DNA of 64,000 bases, taken from the NCBI RefSeq assembly GCF_002775205.1, contig NC_036451.1:20096351-20160350 (forward strand), in the 5' to 3' direction. This DNA is from Xiphophorus maculatus (lineage: Eukaryota; Chordata; Actinopteri; Cyprinodontiformes; Poeciliidae). Below are positions 34,001-44,840 of the stretch, piece after piece; the stretch's first letter is position 1; each line of letters starts with the position of its first letter. Made by a program: the position numbers and the translations under genes. The notes beneath the pieces are model-generated. The model was not told the DNA's origin. It saw only the letters and a program-made list of their open reading frames with translations, and made no database searches.

Positions 34001-37000
34001 GGTTTATTCTCTCCAAGAGGCCGTACAGCTGGAAAAGAGATAGAAACATGAGCATGTTAACATGCTTCAAATATTAATGTCTTCGATTCCGATGCATTTT
34101 AAACTTTGTTCTTAGAAGAAGAATGTTGTTAGCTTCGCCAGAGTCTGGGGAGCATTGTTTTCTACTGAGTGGGAAGTAAAACAGGACACCTGAAAAGGTT
34201 TTTGGTGCCCCCTGGTGGCAAAACAAAACAGAAAAACAATGAAAAGCAACTGCTTTTCAACTGAACTTCACACATTCATGTTACTCTTTAACTGATAAAG
34301 ACAAGCATTAAAATATTGAGCATCAGTTGATTGGAAGTAGACTATAAGACAAATGCAGTCTACTTTTTTATTATAAAAGTTTGCTATAAAAAAGTAGATT
34401 CACCTAATAATAAATACACTGAAATACTCCAACCTAAAAAGCGTAAAATGAATCCTGTTCTCACCTCCTGGTGTCTGTTTCCTTCCCTGATGTACACGCT
34501 GGCCAGGTTGGTTACAATGTACGTCCACAGCTCCTGGTGTGTGGTGAGCTGCAACACGAACAGCGACTTGGTGACAAGAACACAGACCAACTACAGCGCG
34601 GAAAGGGCGAGACCCAAGCGGTGGCAGCGTTGATGTGAAATCCCAACACACTCACCCGCAACGCTGTGGTAAACTGTGCTTCTGCGTTGTCCATACAGTT
34701 CACTGAGATGCAGTACAGACCCTGGGAGGTGACAGTCAGACGAAAGTTATTTGAAGGGATTTTGAATAATTTTCCATTTTAAAATTCAAGTTTAAGCAAT
34801 TATCCAGGTTTGCAAAATTTCTTTAATATTCTAGGAATTTGAGGATAAAACATTCACCTAGTTGGGTAATCTGTAAATTACAGATTCACGAAACAACACA
34901 CCTGTTTGTCAATGTTTTAAAGGACTACTACGAAGCCAAACCAAGCATTTTTTTATACCATATTTAACCAAACTTGGCAAATTATCAAATCAAATTCCTT
35001 ATTTTCAAAGCTGTGTAGGAACCTTGCCACTGGATTAAAAACATAAAATACTCTAGTGTTAGTAGCCCTTCTTTTGTCTATAACCTTGGTAAATAACCCG
35101 ACACTTTGTGTATTATGACATTTTCCTCCCTTAGTTTGAAAACTTTTCTTTGAGTTCTAGAAAATGTAAAATTTTAATTACAAAAAAAATTAAAAGCTCT
35201 ACAATTTCACATTCTCCAGACAAAAAAGAACTCCTTTAAAATTGGATTTTTTTCTTTCTTTGCAGGCGAGTATGTTCCATAATATCTACAAGTCTTTCAC
35301 TTTAATTTTATCTGGAGGGACACAACTATTCCTTCAAATGTTTTCACACACAGCATAACTTAACCATAATAAATATGGAGCTACTTTCAGTTAATAATAA
35401 GCTATGGGTTTCTTTTGCAAAGTTTAATCGCACCACTGCAAGAACAGTCATTACCGACCTAAACAAATGTTTAACAAAGAAGCTGCAGAGCGTCTCAAAA
35501 TGCTACACAACTCAAGTGATGACTCGGAAAGTAATTTGGTGCCCCACAGAAAAATGATTCAGGTAAATATGTACAGCTGTGTTACTGAGAAAGGTGATTT
35601 CTCTGGAATGGAGATCATTTGACAAGTTGAGACACTCCGCTCCTCAACTACTCAGACTTGCAGTGTGCTAAAAAGAAATGCATTTTCATTACCGGGTCTG
35701 ACCTTGTGGGTTGGTGGTTGCGAACTTTACAAAGATGAACTGCGGTGGCCACTAAGACAGACAGGCTAAATAGAAATTATTTACTAAAGCTGGCAGTAGG
35801 CCAGTCTTTGACGAGCCATGTCTTCGGTAATTGCAGTGCGTCTATTTGATTTCTATCAATTCATATTTTTGAAAATAGTGCAGAAGTATGAGACATGCTC
35901 AATCAGAGTGGAGTTTGTGAATTCTGCTTGTTGCTACATTAGTAACAATCAAGCCGTGGCCATTTTGATAGTTTACATTGGCCATCTGCTCTGCACTTCT
36001 CCACTTTCAGAGCAACTTTACAGCAATGGCTGATACTATGCCTGTTTAATGCTCGGCTGATTTTCAATCTTTTATCTACTTCAGGAACTTACTAGCTAAG
36101 CCTAAAGCATACTGATGCACTATTTTCCTACAATAATCTACTGTTCAGAGCTTCAGAAAGCAGGTACAATGCCCAGCCCTCTGCAGGACATCTCCGGTTT
36201 TCTCTGTCCTCTGTGCGATAAACAACTTTTCTGACTGGCTCAGGCACGTCTATCATTAACCCCTTCTGACCAGTCTTGTACCTGAATTACATATTGAATT
36301 GTTGGTAACCCTCTTATGAGTCCAAAATGCCAAATTGGTCACCAAATTAGGATTATTACTGGAATATTAGAAAGAGACTTTGTAGACTTTTCACTTTTAG
36401 AAAAACACAACCAGCAATATTGTTTTGATTCAAAATACTCACTAATAGTGTGTGTAGTTGAGCAGCATGGTTGTTGAATAACCTGGGGGACTGTTGGCAC
36501 AGTTGACAAACCTGTGAAATCTAAACAGAGAGACAAATGTTCATCAAAGATGCAAATTCTGTTTTGACACAGCTTGAACACAAACTTTAAGTGATGTTAA
36601 AAATGTCTAATGTCAACTTTAACCTTTGTGACGTACTTGGAAAAACAAACTGAAATCTTTCAAAGAGACAAACAAACTGAAATAATGTGTTTGGATTTAG
36701 TTGCTTTTGGGTAGGACTCAATCAAAGTGGAACGTCTTCATACTTCGAATCTGTCAAGACAGTGAAGGCATCTCCTGTGCTTCTCCAGTCCTCAACAGAC
36801 CAGTGGTTGGGAAATTCACAATGACGTTCACACAGCAGGTAAATGCAACCCAAAACCAATTTATTTTTGCCCATATGTGACCCATGTTTGATTTTTTTCA
36901 TGGTCTCAACAGCCCAGTTCCAATCCTTTTACCAAAATAATCATTTTAAAAAATGGTTCCGTTTCAATATGTGGAACTAAATTGGATGTGTATCAGATAG

Positions 37001-40000
37001 TTGTCTGCAGTATGAACGGCCTTATTGTATCATAGTTTTCTACCAGAAGAAGCCAGAAGCAGTAAATCTGGATTAGATGTGCTTTCCTTCTCTTGGCTTC
37101 CTCTGTCTTGTTATGATCTTGGGAATATGCTGTCTGCTCCCATTGTTCGATAACATAAAAATCAATCCATAGACAGCGGCATCCATTATTACTCCTGTAA
37201 AGAGTGTGCTGCTGTGTGACGTAAACATTCTTCTTCTGTCCACGCATGTCACTCAAACCGTTCACGCATAAGACAGATTGGGGTCTCTGTGTGAACGTAG
37301 CCTTACTCTTCTTGTGGTGACCCATTATTCTGCTGATTTCAACGAATAGAATCATTATATATAAAATAACTATTTGGAGGTAATCATAGCCAGCTGAAAT
37401 TACTCCTATGTATTTTGAGTTCAGATGTACTGGTTAATTCTCAGCACAGTCTTCATTATGGTGTCCAACCACATTATTTTATTTCCCCTTGTTTTTAATT
37501 TCCTTTTAAAATGTTTCAGTTTGTTTATAAAGGTGAGATTTTCTGGTTATAAGCTGGAAAAGCTTAAAACTTCTTTAAGTCACAAAGAACTAACTGAGCT
37601 TTGAATGTTCCATATGAGCTTTTTTTAAGATGGCACGTATTTAAATATAAACTGCAGGGGTGGTGACAGGAATAGAAACGATGTACCTCCTGTAATGCCG
37701 TGGCCTTGTGGCCCGTGACGAGTCGGCACATGATGATGTGCTCCAGCAGAATGACTTGGAAGGTGGACAGGATGGGGCTGCAGTCCAACACTGACATAAA
37801 CCGATTAGTGGTAAAAGAAGCACTGTTTAGTGATTTCTGGACAGTTAACAGAGCAAAGCTGATGAAGTTAGCCACGGCGTAACACTCAAAAACTCACTTT
37901 TGAGTTTCTCCAGTTGCATAAGAGCCTTGTCTGTGTACTTCTGGGCTTTCTCCAAATAGCCCGCCTGCATGGAGTGCATGACTGTCACCTGGAAAATGAA
38001 AACAAACAACAAAAAAAAGCATTTCTGATTAAATGTTTTAAATATTTTTTAATTAATGTTTGTACAGGTTTGACTATTGCTCGATGCTTCTGCTGTAACT
38101 AAGCACAAACTATTCACTCCATGTGTTAGAGGTAATTATTACTTCCCATTTCATTGTAAAGCACTAAGATTGATTTCCTATGGAGCATGAATGACAAACT
38201 GGAGGAGAAATTTGTTGCAAGCAGAATGTTTTGCACACTTTGCTTAGAATTCAAAATGTTTGTCGGAGCCACAGGTAGTCAAAACATGACCACACAAGAA
38301 CTGATTTACTGCTGTTATTAATTCCTTAGAGGTATGCCAATACAGGTTTTAGCTAGCTGACGGTTTATATTTTTCTTTTAGGTCTGAGCAGCTGATTCCA
38401 ATTTTGACCAACTAGAATTTTTCAAAGGAGATTGATCTAAAAGGGCGTAAAATTTGTCTTATGTATAACACGTATGCAAAAAACAAACTGCATAACATGC
38501 TAGACTCTATGTATGTGTGCACATTCTTGCAACAGTATAAAACCCAATTATTTTTGCCTTAGTCGTCCTCTGAATGCTGCTGGGTGTGTACTTTAAATGC
38601 AGCGGTACTAAGTACCTACTAAGTAGGGCTGAATTTTGAGTTTTCGTATTAAACTGTTGTTTGGTGTCAACCACACAGAGAAACCAAAACAACCGATAGG
38701 AGCTTTTGAGTCACAGAGAAAAAGAAAGGAAGAAAGAAAATCAGCATTACCAGATATACGAGGACACACATGTGCTCCTTGGGCAGCCAGTGGAAGAGGT
38801 CAGCTGGGTTGGTGGGTAAAATCTCATCATCTTGGAGTGTAGAGATAGTCTGAATGCACTGCTGCAGCTGCTTCAGACACGGCTTCACGCTTTTTACCTG
38901 ACAAGAAAAAAAAACAACAAAAAAAAACAATGTAGCCACTCGTGTCAACTTTGACGCGTCCATCCTCATCCCGCTTTAGAAATAAAAAAAGAACTTTGCT
39001 AATCAACTATTTCCCTAATAATAGGAAACCCATGCAGGGGAGGTTTCCTACCTGTCCAGCATCCAGGTAGTGTGTGACTTGTAATACCAGGAAGAAGACT
39101 CTCAGTGATTCCTTCTGGATGGGGTTTCCCTGCCAGTTTTCTACTATAGTTCCACACAGTGTGAGAAGAGGATGCACCTCGCCAAGCTTCCTCTCCATTA
39201 GCAGCAACTGGAAGGTTGGAAAACATCCCCAGGTCAAAACAAATTACTACAATATTTAACACTGTGTCTCCTCATGGCAGATGTAGAAATAAAAAAAAAG
39301 ACAGGAAGACATGAAGATAAAACTTAGCAACAGAGAAGAGAAAAATAGAAAGATAAAACTTACCATGCCTTTACTAAGAAGAAACAAAGCCCTAAAAGAT
39401 GCAAAAAGTAAAATTAAGTCAATTTTCACATCAAATTATTACAAATAAATACACTGTAATTTTAATTATTAGACACAAATCTCAATTAAAAAGAGTTCCA
39501 AGCAAAAATAAAAGGCTTATTTTGTAAGAAAGCAGGATATTTGTAATCTTAGTACATTTAAAATTTTAATCAATTTACTGAATTGTTTACAGTGGAAGCT
39601 TGCTCAGCAATAAAGCAGTACCTTCATTTTCCACACATTTTGGTTGCGCCTTCTATGTTGTAAAAATCTATATAGTATGTTATATTTATTTAAGTTTTAC
39701 ATAGTCACATTTAAAAATCTATTTGCATCAGCTTCACATACATTAAAAATAAGACCTTAAAACAGCTTGAAAAGGTTTCCCCCTTAATTATTTAGTGTGC
39801 AATAGCCAATACATAACAGATTCAGCTGAAGCGAATCACACAAGTAAAGCTGTCGGCATTACAGCAAAGAGTTATTTTTCGTCAGGATGCCATTTTGGTT
39901 TAGGCATCCTATAATTTTTTCCCCCCCATGTCATCCGGGTAACACTTTAAACAAAAACTACAAATGACAGAAATGTTTACCTGGTATATTCTGAACCCAC

Positions 40001-42067
40001 AACTCGGGCATACTCAGCACCAACTCCCAGAAGGTCACATGCTGACACCAAGTCTTTCTCCAGAGTATGAAGTTGCTGAAAGAGATAAGAAAAGAACTTT
40101 AACAACTCAATACAGGCAACTATTACGTTTCAAACAACTAGAATTCAAATGCAGCAGGTCTAACTCTGTTCTCCAACTTAAACAAAAGAAATAATAAAAA
40201 TGATGAAGCAAGAATAAATGTGACAATTGTAATATTCCCTGGCCCTGATCAGTGACAGGCAGGTCAGACACAATTAGTGAATGCACCAAAACACAGGTGC
40301 TAACAGGTCACACTGACAACAACAACAACAGTTGTTAAGAGAAAAAGAGTAAGCTATTTTTTGAGTCTGTGACATTCTTAAAAATAATGCTAGTGGAATC
40401 ACATATTGGTAAGACACATCCACAGAGCAAATCATAGTTTGTATTTAAGTTCATATAAGTTAGTTTTATATTTCTGTAAAGTCCTATTTAACTGCAGAGG
40501 TATGTAACCCACCGCGCACACAGTGTGACACTGTCTCATTTGATAATGGGAATAATTAATGGCAACCCCCCCACCAAAAAAACATTACTGATGGCTTTTT
40601 TTGGATTCACCATGAATTAATGTTGTATTATTTTGTGGTGTAGAGACAGTTTGGTATTTTCAAACCATTCTTGTGAAAACCATCGTTTTAGTTTATGTAA
40701 ACTAACTTATGTAAACTTGTGTGTTGTTGCACACAAATAAATGTATTAAAAATCTAATTAAAATTAGTCTATGTAATTATTTTTTTTAACCAAATTGCAA
40801 CACATTAACACATCCGGTGAAACTTTTTTATAGCTTAGCAAGCGTTAGGTATATTACTGCCGCCTACTGGGTTGGAGGTTGAACATGAGTAACAACTGTG
40901 GGCCAGAAATGTGGCAACTGAGAAAGGTACAACTAAATATGTGATTTTAAATTTTATTTTTGGAGTACTTACTTTGTTAAGTGCATATGTAAGTAATATA
41001 AATATTTTTATGTTAGGACGGATCAATTTGCTATTTATAATGAACCAGCAAAAGTAGAATCAGACTACCAGCTGCATTGGCATGTCAAATCCTTGGAAAA
41101 ACAAACCAACAAAAAAAATGGTGATAAGAAATCGGCCACAAAATCTGCGATCAGTGCATCTTCAGTAGGAAAACTTTAATACCACTGAAGTAATACATAC
41201 CGCTAACTGGAACAGCAGTCTGCAGTGCCAGTATGGTGTTTGCTGGGAAATCTGGATGGCTTTACGCAGCAGGGGCTTTGCAGAGTCCACCAAATTCTGA
41301 AAATGTATTACATATGGGCAGTTAGCAGGTCATACTAACACACCCCCTCAAACATCAGAATCATTTGTGAATGTCTTTGAAAAGCACAAATATGGCTCGA
41401 CTCTTATTTCTGTTACCATAATAGCATTTTAGTAAGTCTTCATATGTTTTACCTGTTGGCAAAATAGTTCCGACAGAATACTCGCAGCTTCAAATTTGAC
41501 ATCTTCGAACTGAGGAAGTTGTTGAGATATAAACCACTGCAAGAAAGGAGACAAAATATTGTCAGCCAATATTCTGGGCGTAAATATTTGAGCAGCAGTT
41601 TATTTGGTAAAACCCAGCGAGTGAGCGTAAAGTGGCTGAACCGGATTAAAACAACGACACACTTCATATCAAAATTATTTGAACACGTATCAGAACCTCT
41701 GTACTAATGTAACCTTCTTGGATGAATAGCTATTTAAACACTTCCGCCGTTCGGTGTTTTCACTGCCCGCGGCCTACACTCCCTCCGCTTCTCTGCGACA
41801 TCCCCGCTCTTTCCCAGATCAAACGCCCCTCACCGCTTTCTCTAGGTGGCTGCGGGCCAGCTCGCTGTTCTTGGTGTGATGGTAGAGGACCGAGCCCAGC
41901 TGGAGATGCGTCCGAGCTTCGATCCTCTGCGGGGGCTTGAACTGAAACACGGCCTGTAGACAGTGTACGCACAGCCGTATTTTGGGTGGACTGGAGGTTC
42001 GGAAATGTTCCGCAAAGCCGAGGAGGGCGAGGTACCAACGCTCCGGGGCCTCTACGTTTGACGCCAT
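31006..42067 (-). CDS. mau2: MAU2 (SCC4), cohesin-loading TPR protein
   Basis: Partner of NIPBL/SCC2; the heterodimer loads cohesin onto chromatin for sister-chromatid cohesion and genome folding. Eighteen coding exons: 42067-41834, 41536-41453, 41296-41201, 40075-39981, 39391-39364, 39207-39052, 38897-38751, 37988-37898, 37790-37687, 36520-36443, 34721-34656, 34548-34465, 34028-33979, 33880-33803, 33710-33599, 31595-31505, 31372-31245, 31080-31006. All phases agree and total 598 residues. The N terminus has [20 protein letters not shown]; helical TPR-like blocks run throughout, e.g. [15 protein letters not shown] and [17 protein letters not shown]. The C terminus is [11 protein letters not shown]. 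The match to vertebrate MAU2 is near-continuous. Start chosen at ATG 42067, the only ATG before WYLALLGF apart from one in vector-like upstream sequence without support; the human Ala-rich leader is absent. Confidence 0.96.
34359..34398. repeat. Short perfect inverted repeat in MAU2 intron
   Basis: TCTACTTTTTTA (34359-34370) and TAAAAAAGTAGA (34387-34398), loop of 16 nt. Confidence 0.8.
39364..39391 (-). CDS. mau2: MAU2 28-nt micro-exon
   Basis: Acceptor TTTTAG precedes 39391 and donor ATG|GTAAGT follows 39364. It completes an Arg codon split with the previous exon (AG|G) and codes ALFLLSKGM, joining YT-R to LLLMERKL. Removing it would shift the frame, so it must be constitutive for full-length MAU2. 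Confidence 0.92.
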
Positions 42068-42160
42068 TTTCCCAGACAACAACAAGTTTTTCAGCGCTAC
42101 GGCCAGAGCCGCGGGTTGCCAGGTTGGGCTAAACAGAGCAGACTACGATCGAAGTGGCTT
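42068..42160 (-). promoter_or_regulatory. mau2: MAU2 5' UTR / promoter region
   Basis: Sequence just upstream of the start codon is GC- and CpG-richer (CCGCGG near 42110) than the AT-rich spacer beyond about 42180, consistent with a housekeeping promoter and a short leader. The transcription start is not determined. Confidence 0.4.
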
Positions 42161-42291
42161 TTTCCAGCTCCAAACTGTGAAGAAAAACTTTAGTTGTGTC
42201 CTTTTTTTGTCATTTCAATAAAAAAAATAGGTCAGGAAATAGTCAAATCCAATTTTATTATGAAAATATTTATCTTATTTAATACGCCTAA

Positions 42292-42520
42292 CTATCAATC
42301 AATCAATCAATCAAATTTTATTTGTATAGCACATTTCAGCAGCAAGACATTTCAAAGTGCTTTACATCATTACAAACACAGAAACACAATGCAATATAGA
42401 ATCAATAATCAAAACAAAGCATTAAGTCAAGTTCCATCCATAAATTTGTAATTGATTACATTTCAAATACAATTCTAAACAGGTGGGTTTTTAGTTGAGA
42501 TTTAAAAGAAGTCAGTGTTT
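42292..42520. repeat. Common teleost interspersed repeat
   Basis: (ATCA)n leads into TTTTATTTGTATAGCACATT, CAAAGTGCTTTACATCATT and ACAGGTGGGTTTTTAGTT. This string order is very widespread in teleost genomes (recognised from memory); class not certain. Confidence 0.6.
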
Positions 42521-43190
42521 CAGCTGTTTGAATTTACTATTACTATTTTAACAATATTCCCCAATGTTTATGTTCCAATAGAAATAGAAAAGATGCTCTA
42601 AGCCCGTTTTCCAGGGGAGATTTTTTTGTAAGAAACAAATTGTGTTATTTTATTTATTCTGAATTGAGGGTTGTACTAAATTAATAAAACGTGATATTGA
42701 GATGTTTTTCGGATTGCAATGATAAATTTGCACAAGAATGCCTTCCTCTTGTGCATGCATGTAAGTATTAATATACATACTGTATTTCTTTATATGTGTA
42801 TAGCAAAAACAAAATGGCTATACAAGATGGCTGTATCTTGTAAATATTGCTCTTGTCCTTTCTTACTCCTGTAGTCCTTACTTACCAAGTGTTTTTGTTA
42901 TATATTTTAGTTTGCTGTTTCTGACTGTATCCTTATTACTATGCAACCTTTGGAAAGCAAAGTAAAATTCTTTGTACCCATAAACTTGGCACATAAGGTT
43001 ATTCTGATGTTAATGACATCAAATGCAATTAATCTATGTTTTCCTAATTTTTTTCAGCGTTATATTTTTAAGGTTTAGTGCCAGAAAGTGAAAATCTGTA
43101 CAATTGCTCTAATACATTTTTGACAAGTAAAGTATTGATGCATGGCACCTAAAATATTACATTATACAGCCTTGCAGTCATTTATGATTT

Positions 43191-43220
43191 CATTATTGCA
43201 TGTATTTGCATGCAATAATG
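43191..43220. repeat. Short perfect hairpin
   Basis: CATTATTGCATG (43191-43202) and CATGCAATAATG (43209-43220), loop of 6 nt. Confidence 0.85.
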
Positions 43221-43479
43221 ACTGGGATTAAGCATAAAGTGCAGTTTTGTTTGATGTTCTTTATGTGATTGTGTTCTGTAGATCCTAAAGGTAAAAAAGT
43301 AAAAACTTCTTCCAAAAATTCAAAGAGTTTGCCAAGTTATCCATAGGTTTACTTTGTAAAAGGCAGAGGTTTTGTGTGGTGATTAACTCTGCAAGTACTG
43401 AAGCTATACTCTGTCCAAAAAATGGGTGCTAGGTTAATTGGTCTCTAAAAATTGTCTTTTAAGTATGCTGTGTGTGTGC

Positions 43480-43640
43480 ACAGCTGTTTGTCCAGCTTAT
43501 CTCTGTGTTGCCCTGTGCTGACTGGTGACCTCTCCAGGGTGTACCCTGCCTCTCATCCAATGATTGTTAGAGGTAGGCACCAGCCTGCCCTTGACCCTGC
43601 AAGGGTGAGAGGGTTTGGATAGTGGATGGAGGTTCTCATT
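43480..43640. mobile_element. LINE 3'-tail fragment
   Basis: CTGGTGACCTCTCCAGGGTG, TACCCTGCCTCTCATCC and GAGGTAGGCACCAGC followed by a GGATAGTGGATGGA tail. This is the familiar 3' end of a fish LINE family, here without the coding part. Confidence 0.55.
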
Positions 43641-44039
43641 TAGCTCTTTCCAAAGTTTGACCCCAGAAAGGGAAACACACATACACACACACAGGTAGGT
43701 AACTAGATGGGAGCACAAAATGGTGAAAATATTGCAAGTAAGAAGTATTAAGAAAGAAAAAAGAAAGAGAAAAATATTGCAAAAAAATATTTTATGAATA
43801 TAACGCTTACCTGATTTTTCAAAACAAAATGAGATAATACGGAAAACGAAAACAAACGGTTAATTAAAAGATCGCTATGATTGCGTAATATATACTTGGC
43901 AACCCAATGTTGAACATACTCTCGCGAGACTTTGGCTATTCGACACTATTTGCTCTTGGGTATTGTAGTCCAAAACAGTGAAATACGCCGTGTTCTCGTT
44001 CGCTCGGGGCTCGAGAGTCCAGAATAATCTTTCTGTGCA

Positions 44040-44347
44040 CAGAGCAGGAGAGAGGAGGGGGAGAGGGAACACCTCCGAGATGAACGTTGCCTGACTCACG
44101 TCCCCTTACAAGCAAACTGCGCGCTCTATTGACACTTTTCTTCGACTCAACTTGAGGAAAGACGTCAACAACGAGAGGAGACGTGGGGACACATCGCGGC
44201 GCGTGTTGCTGTGCAACTTAAAAGCGCGAGTGACGAGCCTTCTGCCAACAAACAGGAGATGTGCAGTACGAGCTGCAGCACGGCAGAGCATTGTAGGATT
44301 TCACGCGTCGACTATTCGTAAACACGGACTGCTCTGGGACAGTCAAG
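44040..44347 (+). other. slc25a42: SLC25A42 non-coding exon 1 / promoter
   Basis: A CpG-rich block (GCGCGCTC-type strings at 44115-44300) ends in a strong donor, CAAG|GTAAGC at 44348. Splicing to the acceptor before 44770 gives a 5' UTR upstream of the start codon at 44841. The transcription start is unknown, so the left limit is an estimate. Confidence 0.55.
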
Positions 44348-44840
44348 GTAAGCGTTCATGCGGGTATTAATAATGAAAACAGATTTCACTGCAGAAAGGA
44401 GGAGTGTCTGTTTATTTTATTTATTTTATTTATTTATTGGACAGCTGTGGCTCGCAGTTCATTTATTTTACACGCGCCTACTAAGGTCTTGTATGGTTTA
44501 TTTAAATAACAACCAGGGCACATATAATCACTTAAGCAACGTCGTTATGAATTTGGCTTTATGTAGACAAACCAATGTTGGGTTTTTTTTTATCCTCCGT
44601 ACTGTGACACACTTTGTTTACAAGGCAGACTATTCGTGTGGGAACATGGGCGTGAGAGAATGCACGTACTCGTGTTCTGGTATAGAGGAACTATATAGCG
44701 AGGAGGATGTTGCCTTGAAACGGGAGTTTGGGAGTGTTTTAACCCAATGTATGACATTTTCACTTGCAGCTGTGGGGTTTTGTCCAGAAAGAGCACCTCG
44801 GGTGTGTGACAAGCCTTGGTAATATAAGAAGGGGGCACCA

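Larger units (their letters stand above)
42161..44000. other. Divergent spacer MAU2-SLC25A42
   Basis: About 1.8 kb of AT-rich sequence with an interspersed repeat (42290-42520), a hairpin (43191-43220) and a LINE tail (43480-43640). No exon recognised. Confidence 0.6.

Noticed and set aside
42292-42313. CRISPR-like array from the repeated ATCA units
   Set aside because: A simple tetranucleotide microsatellite at the edge of a teleost interspersed repeat; the genome is eukaryotic.
44358-44822. 154-codon plus-strand frame before SLC25A42
   Set aside because: It spans the intron 44348-44769 and ends before the real ATG; a chance frame.
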